NCBI RefSeq assembly: GCF_001894765.1
Contig: NZ_BCWV01000001.1
Span: forward strand, 1-64,000
Direction of reading: 5' to 3'
DNA: 64,000 bases
DNA from: Rhodococcoides corynebacterioides NBRC 14404
GTDB lineage: Bacteria; Actinomycetota; Actinomycetes; Mycobacteriales; Mycobacteriaceae
Shown piece after piece: positions 7,218 through 15,007 of the stretch (positions are counted from its first letter, which is position 1; the number at the start of each line of letters is the position of its first letter). The position numbers were made by a program, and so were the translations under genes. Under the pieces are notes generated by a model. The model saw only the letters and a list, made by a program, of their open reading frames with translations. It did not search any database and was not told the origin of the DNA.

Positions 7218-9644
7218 ATGATCACGCCTGAATCAATCCGAACTGTAGGTACGAGAACGAGGTGGGGCGTGAGGCTCATTCAACGCGCGAGAACGCTGCG
7301 GAAGTTCAGATCAACTCTGACATCCGCGATGGTGCTGACGGCATCAGCTGCCGTGATGGTGTCGACGGCGGGGACGGCAGTCGCCGCCGACCGAGTTATC
7401 AACGGCTACAACGTCGGAGGTTCCATTTACGAGGAATATAAGAGGCTCGAGAACGTCGGGCGGTCACCAGGTAACCCCATCAGCGGCGAGCTCGACGATC
7501 GGCAAGGCGGGAAGTTTCAGAAGTTCGTCAACAACAATTACATCTACTGGAACCAACGCGTTGACCCCGGCAGAGGTCGCCAAGTAGGCGGAGCTATATG
7601 GGACAAATGGGGCAATTACGATTAAGAGAACGGCCCACTCGGCTACCCCATAGAAGCGGAACTCGACGCAGCTCGGAATGGCGGGAAACTCAATCGCTTC
7701 GAGGGCGGGTTGGTCTACTGGAGTTCGGGCACGGGCGCCCACCCCATCTGGGGTCAGATTCTTCAGACGTGGGCGGCTCAGGGATACGAACAAAGCAGCT
7801 ACGGCTTCCCTATCTCCGACGAGGAAGTGATTGGCGCCGGTCGCCGGCAACTTTTCGAGAACGGCCAGTACATCGAGTGGCAGCCGGAAGGCTTCAACGA
7901 AGACTGGGAGGGTGACACTCAGCAGGACGATGACACGGCCGACAACAACGACACCTTCCTCGCCGCGTGCGGCAACACCTGTGCCATGGACTCCACTGCG
8001 CGCCGCCATGGACCCGTACAAAACAGCACCGGCAGCGCCAACCGCTCAGCGGGGCCGTCCGCAGCCAGCGGGGACACCCAGTTGGAAGACGGGACGCCGT
8101 ACTGCGACGCTATCGAGCCCGACCCCAACGCGGCCGAAGGCGAAAGCATCCTCTGTGTCGTACGAGAAGGCGCGGAGCCTGGCACCGCAGCGGACCCTGA
8201 ACCGGAGGGCGATACGCCGCCGGGCACCCCGACAAGCACAGCCGAAGCCGCACCGGGCAGTCCCTCGACGCCACCGTCGGGATCCGTCACGCCCACACAG
8301 GCTCCCTCGACGGAAACCACGCCCCAGTCCACTGGAGATACACCCGTACCGCCAGCGATGACGACCACCACCATGCCTCCGCAGACATCCCCGTCCACGA
8401 GCACCGAGGCCACCCTGCCGCTATGCCCCACGCCGAACGAGACGACCACCACGTCCCCATCCCCAACGACTACCTCGGTCGCGCCGACTTGCGCACCACG
8501 GACCCCTCAAGACTCAGCTCCCGGCAGCTCCTCCAAAGATGAAACGGTGCCAGATAGCGGGTTGTCCAACTTCTTCGGAGGCCCGCAGACCAGGGCCCCG
8601 GTCAGAGCTGCGCGACTAGCAAACACTCCGGACTATTGTGATACGACCCCGCCCAACGCAGGTTTCGTTTATGCTCAATGGTTGGGCGACAGAAACTTTC
8701 AATGCCGTACCAAGGTTATTCAGATCGGCGTGGCCAACAGGCAAACTGGCGTCTACTTCGGAACCATCTACATCGAAGAACAACGCTCCGTCAAACTAGC
8801 GTGGAACAACACAGCCTGGGACGAAGCCTTGAGCGTGCGTGTTCAAAACATCATCGCTACCGCGCCAGGGTCGCAACCACTCCTCGAATCGGTTCAGCTG
8901 AAGTGGGAGCTGTCGTGCCAGTACGGGTTCATCATCCCGTGCTACAACAACGGTGGAGCCGCTTCGACCATCGGTCCACAGTCGGCGCTCGCGCTTCGAG
9001 CGGGCTTCACCACTACCACCCGTAAGGGCGCGGTTACACCGGGAGGTGGATCGGTGAATGCGCAGTCGGCGTGGCGTTTCACCAGCACGAGCGCGCAAGC
9101 GAGCACCGCGACCGGCACGACCGGGTACACCCCGATCATCCGCTGCGATGCCGGCGTTGGCCTACGAAACAGCCAGGGCTGCGCTTACACGCATGTCGCT
9201 CCTGAACTGGACTACACCGAACGCACCGACTTGGGCGACTTCCTGAATCATGTTCGAGCGGCCCAAGATTCAGGGCTTCCCGGCGCGTATGGCGGGTCGA
9301 CGCTGGAGCGCGTGACACCTACGACGACCATCCGACAGAACAGAGCTGGCAGTTGCGGTGGGGTCACAGGGCCTCGAGGAAGCGGCAAGACCTGTGATGA
9401 GTACCCGTTTGCGAGCACCAACCAGGGCGCACGCGTCAACGGCCCATTCGCAGGCTCGGGAAGGACGTTCGCCAATTGTGGCATCCAAACCAACAATGTC
9501 ACCCTGAATGGAAGCGGGTCGACCGGTTACAGCGTCTGCCTGATCGATCGCGGCCAGAACAGTCGCGCCGGAGCGTATCTCGGCTGGTTCTACGCGAAGA
9601 ACAGAGTCATGGACGGAGACAGTTTCCACGTGACCGTACGGTGA
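7218..9644 (+). pseudogene. Secreted LGFP-repeat protein with C-terminal NucA/NucB-type DNase domain, interrupted by an in-frame TAA
   Basis: The frame starts at ATG 7218, with a signal peptide at about residues 30-57 (hydrophobic SAMVLTASAAVMV, cleavage after AVA). LGFP repeats fill about 60-225, and codon 136 (7623-7625) is TAA inside the first repeat, between KWGNYD and ENGPLGYP. The frame then continues open to 9644, 808 codons in all. A Pro/Thr-rich stalk spans about 235-460. A Cys-rich C-terminal region of about 340 residues ends with TCDEYPFAS (Asp727, Glu728) and DGDSFHV. CDE-[YW]-PFA is the signature of the NucA/NucB deoxyribonuclease family, secreted or membrane nucleases. A nuclease head on a wall-binding stalk suggests an antibacterial effector or a DNA-scavenging enzyme. 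Unless the stop is bypassed, only 135 residues are made. Confidence 0.75.
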
Positions 9645-9699
9645 GCTGACTTGGTGGGGCCGGGCACGGATTACGCGACCGTGCCCGGCTCTCGCCGGC

Positions 9700-10230
9700 T
9701 CATGTGTCGGGGTTCCATACGACCGGACCGCGGCGTCGGGCGGTCGCATCTGTTGCGTACCAGTCACCGCGGTCACCGCCCGCCCCGCTTACTTCCGGAC
9801 GCGTGCCTTTCGGGGTGTCCACCGGCCACACCTCGATCAAGTACTGCTCGGAGGACTCTTCGACTATCGCGTCTGGCCTCTCGCTCCGGCCCCTCGCAGA
9901 GATTTGGACCGCTAACCACCCCGTTGTCGGGGGTTGGACCACTTCGTGATCCTCACTGACATCACCGAAATTGGTCATTACCTTCAGAGGTAACGTCACT
10001 TTCACTACTGCTCGGCTGACATCCTCCCACTGCTCCGTATGACCGGACGGCTCACCTTCGAGGTAGGACAACGCTACAGACACCGGCCCCGTGGCGATGC
10101 CCGTACGAACCACCACAACGTTCGGTGAGGTGCCGATGACGCCGGCGCCATCGGTCGCCGAAGGATCCGCGTCGACCGCAGCCAGGAAGAACTGGTGGTA
10201 ATCGGCTTCGACTTCCGCCCAAGTAGTCAT
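9700..10230 (-). CDS. ComJ/Nin-like protein, candidate inhibitor of the adjacent NucA/NucB-type nuclease
   Basis: The 176-residue protein is convergent with the LGFP-nuclease gene and ends 55 bases from it. It has no signal peptide or membrane segment. Its layout recalls ComJ (Nin), the inhibitor of the Bacillus DNA-entry nuclease NucA. An early EADYHQFFLA corresponds to the ComJ start SYHQF. The middle has a strand RAVVKVTLPLKV, like the ComJ K-V-T-V-P-F-H-V strand. A late strand YLIEVWPVD recalls the ComJ strand Y-x-L-T-C-W-T-V. The C-terminal 40 residues (from GAGGDRGDWYATDATARRR) are extra. The similarity was judged by eye and is distant, but finding it beside a NucA/NucB-type domain makes a nuclease-immunity role likely. 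Confidence 0.6.
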   Translation of the reverse strand: MTTWAEVEADYHQFFLAAVDADPSATDGAGVIGTSPNVVVVRTGIATGPVSVALSYLEGEPSGHTEQWEDVSRAVVKVTLPLKVMTNFGDVSEDHEVVQPPTTGWLAVQISARGRSERPDAIVEESSEQYLIEVWPVDTPKGTRPEVSGAGGDRGDWYATDATARRRGPVVWNPDT

Positions 10231-10266
10231 GGTCCGAACGTAGCAAAACGAAACAAAGGAAGAGCA

Positions 10267-10884
10267 GTGAGCAAACGAGACGACTTCTCTGTTGGTAATG
10301 GCCTTGCGGTGCTCTTACCCGCTGCCCTGGGTCTTAGCCTCGGCCTGCTTGGTGCGCTTGGATGGCGACTAGCTGTGTCGCGCGAGTACGTCGACGTCGG
10401 TGCGCCACCCCCCAACGCCCCAGCAACGGACACCGCCTACTTCACGATCTACGACCATCTTCGGTACGTTGGCGGGCCAAGTTGGTGGCCCAGCATTGTG
10501 GTCCTTCCACTCTTTGGCATGACCATCGGCGTTCTGACCGGGTTGCTCACATGGGTCTTCACGAGACGACACCGGCAAGCGCTGAGCGTTGCGGGGGCAC
10601 TGGCGATCACTGGTCTGCTAGGCGGAGCAGGTTGCGCACTCTATGCCGATCATTTGACACCACATATCGCAGTCGCGGCCGCCACCGACCCCACCTACAC
10701 AGCCGAACCGCCGCCATCCAATGTCTCGTTCGGTGAAACCGTCGTGGGCGGTCCGCCCAAGTTCAACCTGGGGCCACCTGAGGTTCTCTTTCCAGGTACA
10801 GGCCTCACGGTCGGTGTGGTCTCTGGCGGAGTGCTCCTACTCCTCTGCCAGAGACGCAATCTCAACTCCCACCCTGCACGGTAG
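10267..10884 (+). CDS. Four-helix membrane protein, DUF2567-like topology
   Basis: GTG 10267 is chosen because AAGGAAG sits six bases upstream (10255-10261); an upstream in-frame ATG at 10195 overlaps the divergent gene. The 205-residue product has hydrophobic segments at about residues 12-32, 75-95, 107-127 and 175-193. A non-membrane loop after the first helix contains VDVGAPPPNAP. This layout resembles actinobacterial DUF2567 proteins, though the match is weak. It is divergent from the ComJ-like gene with only 36 bases between, so the two may share a regulatory region. Function unknown. Confidence 0.55.
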   Translation: MSKRDDFSVGNGLAVLLPAALGLSLGLLGALGWRLAVSREYVDVGAPPPNAPATDTAYFTIYDHLRYVGGPSWWPSIVVLPLFGMTIGVLTGLLTWVFTRRHRQALSVAGALAITGLLGGAGCALYADHLTPHIAVAAATDPTYTAEPPPSNVSFGETVVGGPPKFNLGPPEVLFPGTGLTVGVVSGGVLLLLCQRRNLNSHPAR

Positions 10885-11013
10885 GAGGCGCTGAGTTCTG
10901 GAGCTCGAACGGAAGCGTAGTAGCGGTCGAACTCTCGGTGTCCTGCGATGTCACTGAGTAGCCGCGCTACCGCCAAAGGTAAAGCGACGCACCGACAGAA
11001 TGAGTTGCGCGAT

Positions 11014-12678
11014 TTACAACTCAGGACCGTCTCTGTCCCGATCTTCGGGGAACGAGATCAACGATGCCCCGTCACCCGTCACACCCCGCCGGCTCCCGTC
11101 ACCGGAACTCCACGCTTGATCTAGGTGCCGCGACGACAACAGCTCGGCGCGCTCGTCATCGGTCAGCTCACCGACCACAGTCCCCTTCAGTGCTGCGGCG
11201 GGCTGACCGGCACCTCGGTTCGCGCCAGCCGCCGCGACTCCGCCCTCGATCGACACTGCACTCGCCGCTCGCGCGGGCTCCGTTGCGACGGTCCCAGCAA
11301 GGGAGTCCGTGCTCACCCGGACCAGCAGACGTTCGTGCAGAGTCGTCAGTTCTCGTTCTCGCACGAGGGTCAGCGTGTGCGCCTGGTGGATGCGGCCGGC
11401 GGCGCGCTCGGCGTCGGCGAACGCTTCTATCGTCCGCATCATCTGACGCAGCAGCAGTGCGTTCGCTGCGGCGCCGCCGCGGGTCGCGAGCGCCGCCTGC
11501 ATCACGATCGATGCGGCCCCGCCTGCATGCCGGCGTTCCGGGTCCGGGGTGATGTGCTGGTGCGCCGGGATCTGTGCGGACTGCGACAACACCGTCGCCG
11601 CTTTCGCCAACGGCCCCGGTGTCGGCTCGGTACGCGATGACCAGGCGGCGAACACCCCTGCGGTGCGGCCGGCGGCGCGCGCCCACTGTGCGGTGTCCTC
11701 GACCGGGATCGATGTCAGGTAGGTGTTCCACTTGCCGATGTCTTCTGCTGCGCGCGCGAACAGTTTCGGGTCGAGTGGTGAGCGTTCGCGCCCGGTGGTG
11801 ATCGTCACCGCCGTGCCCCGGCGGGCTGCGGACCATTCCGCTGCCGCGTCCTGCGGTGCGGTCCCGGTGGTGTCCCACTCGTCGCGCAGTCGCGGCAGGG
11901 TCAGGTCTTTCGCCAACCGTCCACCGCCGTACCAGACGGGTTTGGTGCCGGCGGCTCGCTCGGCGGCCGTGGGTGTGGCGGCGACGGAGTACCCGACGAC
12001 GGTGCCGGTGGTACCGGTGTCGTAGCGGGGGCGCAGGAGCACCTTCTGTGCGCGCAGTCGGCGCACGAACTCCGCTTCCGTCGTCGACGCTGTGGCGCAC
12101 GCCCGCACTGTGCGTTCCAGCAGTGCCCGCGATGTTTCCGGTGCCCCGGCGCGGGTGGCGCGAGCTGCTTCCGCCGGCTTGATGCCGCGGGTGCCGCGGT
12201 CGTTCTCACGAGAGGTCAGCACGACCAGACCGTGGGTGCGTTCGAGGGTGTTGCATGCGGCCTGTGCGCGCGTGAAGTCGTTGAAGGTGTCGGCCTTCGT
12301 GCCGTCCTCGCGGACCGCGGACGCGGCGATGTGGATATGGTCACCGCCAGCGGTGGTCTTGCCGTGCCGGATCGCCACCCACCGCGCAGACGGTCGCGGC
12401 GACTCCGGATCGTCGAAGCCCATCTCGCGCATGAAGTCGCCCGCGATCGCGCCCCACTTCTCGTCCGACAACTCCCCCTCGTCAGGGTTGAGCGAGAGCG
12501 AGCAGTGCCAGACGTTGCGGTCACTGGTGGCGTCGGCGAGCGCCACCGACCGGGGCCTGCCGTCGTCGATCGCTGCGTTCATCTGACGCGGGTTCGCGTA
12601 CGAGACCCAGAACTCGGCGACCCGCTCGACGCTCCTCTCGATGCCACGACAGTGACACATGTCGGTATGAACGGCCAT
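11014..12678 (-). CDS. Relaxase/mobilisation nuclease, apparently lacking the usual N-terminus
   Basis: The 554-residue product carries the core of actinobacterial mobilisation relaxases: NVWHCSLSLNPDEGELS, then ARWVAIRHGKTTAGG, then the metal-binding DHIHIA motif near residue 115, then EDGTKADTFNDF and RAQAACNTLERTHGL. Relaxases nick plasmid or ICE oriT and lead single-stranded DNA into the recipient. Full-length relatives begin with about 60 further residues (a RGG-x-x-G-LVRYL segment and NEHT). Here they are replaced by an unrelated MAVHTDMCHCRG stretch, so the 5' end seems lost and function doubtful. The gene starts 88 bases from the tRNA att scar at 12766, fitting the right end of an integrative mobilisable element. 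GC is higher than in the LGFP genes, suggesting a different origin. Confidence 0.75.
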   Translation of the reverse strand: MAVHTDMCHCRGIERSVERVAEFWVSYANPRQMNAAIDDGRPRSVALADATSDRNVWHCSLSLNPDEGELSDEKWGAIAGDFMREMGFDDPESPRPSARWVAIRHGKTTAGGDHIHIAASAVREDGTKADTFNDFTRAQAACNTLERTHGLVVLTSRENDRGTRGIKPAEAARATRAGAPETSRALLERTVRACATASTTEAEFVRRLRAQKVLLRPRYDTGTTGTVVGYSVAATPTAAERAAGTKPVWYGGGRLAKDLTLPRLRDEWDTTGTAPQDAAAEWSAARRGTAVTITTGRERSPLDPKLFARAAEDIGKWNTYLTSIPVEDTAQWARAAGRTAGVFAAWSSRTEPTPGPLAKAATVLSQSAQIPAHQHITPDPERRHAGGAASIVMQAALATRGGAAANALLLRQMMRTIEAFADAERAAGRIHQAHTLTLVRERELTTLHERLLVRVSTDSLAGTVATEPARAASAVSIEGGVAAAGANRGAGQPAAALKGTVVGELTDDERAELLSSRHLDQAWSSGDGSRRGVTGDGASLISFPEDRDRDGPEL

Positions 12679-12765
12679 GAACCGTCGCGAACCTGCTCGG
12701 ACGGTTGTCGCAGTTCAGGCGGTGTTTCGCAACCTCAGATGAACCCGCCTGAACGTCTATCGTCG

Positions 12766-12812
12766 TTCTCGTAATGAAAAGGTCTGGGGTTCGATTCCCC
12801 AAGGCGGCTCCA
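12766..12812 (+). other. 3' half of tRNA-Thr(CGU): attachment-site scar at the right border of the island
   Basis: The sequence contains the anticodon loop CTCGTAA (12768-12774, anticodon CGT). It also has the T-arm TGGGG-TTCGATT-CCCCA and the acceptor strand AGGCGGC with T and CCA at 12810-12812. The 5' half is absent: bases left of the loop do not pair with the 3' anticodon stem TGAAA and no D-arm or matching GCCGCCT acceptor strand is present upstream. Tyrosine integrases commonly use tRNA 3' halves as attB and leave exactly such a fragment at the chromosome-proximal end. GC content and gene type change at this point, supporting it as attR. Confidence 0.75.
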
Positions 12813-12920
12813 CGCATCGTTCGTCGTCTCTCGACGGTGTCCCGGTCCGAGACCGGACATCCCCGGCACTCGGGACGGCCCGTCCGAAACCCCATGCGGC
12901 ACATCGCCCACACTCGTACC

Positions 12921-12960
12921 GTGGTGTTCGGGCGTCTCGTCCGAGGGGCCCGAACACCAC
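12921..12960. promoter_or_regulatory. Perfect 13-bp inverted repeat upstream of a small core gene
   Basis: Arms GTGGTGTTCGGGC (12921-12933) and its exact complement (12948-12960) flank a 14-base loop. The repeat ends five bases before the GGAGG ribosome site of the 12978 gene. It could be a transcription attenuator, an mRNA-stabilising hairpin or a protein operator. There is no T-tract, so a classical terminator is less likely. Confidence 0.6.
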
Positions 12961-12977
12961 GTTCTCGGAGGTGCACG

Positions 12978-13184
12978 ATGGCCGGAATCGCCGACAAGTT
13001 CGACAAGGCGTACGAGGAGAAGCCGATCACAGAGCTCGCCGATGCCCCGGCGGCCTCGCTGCAGGGTGTGAGCGACAGCGACGCCGAGCATCTGAAGGCG
13101 GCGTTCAACATCAAGACGGTGCGTGACCTGGGCACCAACAAGTATTTCCTGTGGGCGCAGGCGGTGGCGAAGCTCGCCGAGTAG
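12978..13184 (+). CDS. Small conserved protein with a helix-hairpin-helix-like core, 68 aa
   Basis: ATG 12978 has GGAGG at 12965-12969, an ideal ribosome site, which is why the longer upstream reading is not used. The product is acidic and helical: IADKFDKAYEEKPITELADAP, then a segment SLQGVSDSDAEHLKAAFNI with TVRDLGTNKYFLWAQAVAKLA. The second part resembles the helix-hairpin-helix units of DUF4332-type proteins, in which an Asp/Glu-helix leads into T-V-R-D-L. I infer a small helical binding protein; the partner is unknown. It is the first core gene after the att scar and is preceded by a perfect inverted repeat. Confidence 0.7.
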   Translation: MAGIADKFDKAYEEKPITELADAPAASLQGVSDSDAEHLKAAFNIKTVRDLGTNKYFLWAQAVAKLAE

Positions 13185-13301
13185 GCGGTCGCGGGGTCAC
13201 CTCTGCCCCGATCCGCGCGCCTTCCGGCTGTCCGCGTCAGCTGCAGCCGAAGCGGAACACTGGAACGCGCGCGGATCGGCCGCTCGGAAGTGCCGACGAG
13301 T

Positions 13302-13673
13302 TCAGTGGCGACGGTCCGTCAGCGCCGCGACCGCCGAGAGCAATCCACCCGCGTTGATGGCCGCCCATGCCCAGTTGCCGGGCTTGTTCGTCTCCACGGC
13401 GGCGACCGCGTGGTTGATGCCGAACAGCGTCGACAGCACGGCGAGCCCGCGCAGCTGCGAGCGCACCGGGTCCGCGTCGTGGCCCGTGACCAGGGCGGCG
13501 CCGGCCACCACGGTGCCGAGGTTCCAGATGGCGATCTCGCGCTGCCACCCGTCGTTGCTGCCCCAGGCAGTGGTGGCGGCGAACTGCCGGGGGAACACAC
13601 CCTGCACGACCAGAGCAGCGGTGGTGCCGGCCAGCCAGGTCGCGGTGGCGGTCTTCACGGTCGGTCGGTACAC
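13302..13673 (-). CDS. Four-helix integral membrane protein, 123 aa
   Basis: GTG start at 13673. Hydrophobic segments lie at about residues 11-27, 46-62, 72-92 and 100-116, joined by short loops (PRQFAATTAWGSNDGW, ETNKPGNW). The architecture is that of small uncharacterised membrane proteins of Rhodococcus and Streptomyces. No catalytic or transport motif is visible. It stands alone between genes on the minus strand, with no overlap to either neighbour. Confidence 0.55.
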   Translation of the reverse strand: MYRPTVKTATATWLAGTTAALVVQGVFPRQFAATTAWGSNDGWQREIAIWNLGTVVAGAALVTGHDADPVRSQLRGLAVLSTLFGINHAVAAVETNKPGNWAWAAINAGGLLSAVAALTDRRH

Positions 13674-13794
13674 GGGGCTCCAGTCGTCGAGGGTCGAGAA
13701 ACGAGCAGAGGGTAACGCGCACGTGCTGCCCGGACACCGAAGTCGGATGGAGTCTGGACGGACGACAACGGCGCACTGATTCCGGGAACGGGGC

Positions 13795-14412
13795 TCAGTC
13801 CTCCCGCAGCCGCGCGATCTCGGCCTGCAACGCGGCGATCTCGTCGATGTACGGCTGGACCCGCCGCCGCACCTGCTCCTCGGTGTACTGCGGAATCAGG
13901 CTGCGGGCGCAGTTCCAGTCGAAGGCCTCGACCTCGATCAGGATGCTGCGCTCGCACGTCGCGCCGACCCGGCTGCCATCGTCGAGGGTGCGCAGCCGCT
14001 CGAGCAGGGCCGGATCGTCGGCCTCGTCGACCACGGTGGCGGTGCCGAACACCTTCAGCCGTTGCCGGCGCGGCAGGTCCGCGAGGTAGAGCGCGACACG
14101 GCCCGTGGACTCGATGTTGCCGACGCTGGCGTACTGCTGGTTGCCGCGATGGTCGGCGAACCCGAGGGTGCGTCCGCCGAGGTGGCGCAGGAAACCCACT
14201 GGCCCGCTGCGATATTGGACGTACGGCCACCCGTGCGGCGTGATCGTGCCGAGGTGGAACTGGAACGCGCCGCGGATCAGCGCGAGTTCACGCTCGATGA
14301 GCTCCTGCGGGCCGGGGTCGCCGTCGACCGACCACGCGCCCGAGCGCACGGCCTCGCCCTGACGGCGCCGGGCGTGCTCGCCGAAGATCAACTGCGGGTA
14401 GCGGGTTCCCAC
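13795..14412 (-). CDS. Pyridoxamine 5'-phosphate oxidase-family flavin-binding protein
   Basis: GTG 14412 follows GGAGG with a six-base spacer. The 205-residue product has the split beta-barrel pattern of the PNPOx-like family: FQFHLGTITPHGWPYVQYRSG, then GGRTLGFADHRGNQQYASVGN, then GRVALYLADLPRRQRLKVFGTA. Such proteins bind FMN or F420 and reduce varied substrates; the true PdxH residues are not all evident, so the substrate is open. A C-terminal helical tail (EEQVRRRVQPYIDEIAALQAEI) is typical of one subgroup of these enzymes. It appears to be a single-gene unit, reading toward the small membrane protein gene. Confidence 0.75.
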   Translation of the reverse strand: MGTRYPQLIFGEHARRRQGEAVRSGAWSVDGDPGPQELIERELALIRGAFQFHLGTITPHGWPYVQYRSGPVGFLRHLGGRTLGFADHRGNQQYASVGNIESTGRVALYLADLPRRQRLKVFGTATVVDEADDPALLERLRTLDDGSRVGATCERSILIEVEAFDWNCARSLIPQYTEEQVRRRVQPYIDEIAALQAEIARLRED

Positions 14413-14504
14413 CTCGTGCCTCCTGGTCCACGGCGCACGCTACGCCCGCGTTTGACCGCGCGGAGGACGGGCACCCCGTTCGACCCCACGAACAGGAGCG
14501 CACC

Positions 14505-14636
14505 ATGACCGAACCCCGGCACGAGAACGAGAACGACGGCGGCCTCGGCGAGGACAACACCATCCCCGACACCGACGAGGGCGTGGCCGTCGGCCATTCC
14601 GAGGACTCCACCTTCGAACCGGAAGAGGACGCCTGA
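14505..14636 (+). CDS. Small acidic protein, 43 aa
   Basis: ATG 14505 has AGGAGCG five bases upstream. The product is almost entirely polar, with blocks TEPRHENENDGGLGED and EDSTFEPEEDA, so it is probably disordered. High-GC codon use and the strong ribosome site argue that it is real. Function unknown. It lies alone between the divergent PNPOx-like gene and the kdp operon. Confidence 0.55.
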   Translation: MTEPRHENENDGGLGEDNTIPDTDEGVAVGHSEDSTFEPEEDA

Positions 14637-14807
14637 GCATCCCCCGTCAGCACCGCGTCATGACGAGCCTCCCCGGCGTCAAGGACGCGTAAGGAGCCCT
14701 CCCCGGGTCGGCGGTCGGTCGTAGACAGAACACGACCGCCGCGCGACTCGCCGGCGGTGTCGGAGCGAACCCGCTCCGACGGCCGACCGAAAGAGGCATC
14801 GACTCCG

Positions 14808-14912
14808 ATGGCCGATCTGGCGTATCTCCTGGTGGCAGCGGGAGGGTTCGGCGTCTGCGTGGCGCTCGTCCGTGCCCTCGCCACCTCCTCCATGACAGGT
14901 ACCGGACGATGA
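14808..14912 (+). CDS. Single-helix small membrane protein leading the kdp operon, 34 aa
   Basis: The frame ADLAYLLVAAGGFGVCVALVR forms one transmembrane helix, followed by a short tail. AAAGAGG at about 14790 is a possible ribosome site. Its stop overlaps the kdpF start as ATGA (14909-14912), so the two are translationally coupled. Many actinobacterial kdp operons carry a similar tiny membrane protein ahead of kdpF. Its role is unknown; a second KdpF-like stabilising peptide is plausible. Confidence 0.6.
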   Translation: MADLAYLLVAAGGFGVCVALVRALATSSMTGTGR

Positions 14913-15007
14913 CCGTCGACGGCGCCACCAGCGTGATCCTGGTGGCGGTGTCCGCGGCGCTGGTGATCTACCTGTTGGTCGCCCTGCTCGATCCCGAGCG
15001 GTTCTGA
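14909..15007 (+). CDS. kdpF: K+-transporting ATPase subunit KdpF
   Basis: The 32-residue peptide has a single transmembrane helix ([20 protein letters not shown]) ending in DPERF, the usual KdpF C-terminus. KdpF sits in the membrane against KdpA and stabilises the KdpFABC complex, a high-affinity ATP-driven K+ importer. Its start overlaps the preceding small gene and its stop TGA shares a base with the kdpA ATG at 15007, so translation of the operon is tightly coupled. Confidence 0.85.
   Translation: MTVDGATSVILVAVSAALVIYLLVALLDPERF

Noticed and set aside
2991..9644. Selenocysteine or pyrrolysine as explanation of the in-frame stops
   Set aside because: The stops are TAG and TAA, not TGA, so selenocysteine is excluded. 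No pyl genes are seen in this window, and the TAA cannot be pyrrolysine.
12766..12812. Complete functional tRNA gene
   Set aside because: The D-arm, 5' acceptor strand and 5' anticodon stem are missing.
14640..14807. Possible c-di-AMP (ydaO) riboswitch before the kdp operon
   Set aside because: Only a short inverted repeat CGGAGCG/CGCTCCG at 14760-14780 is visible; the conserved ydaO core is not there.
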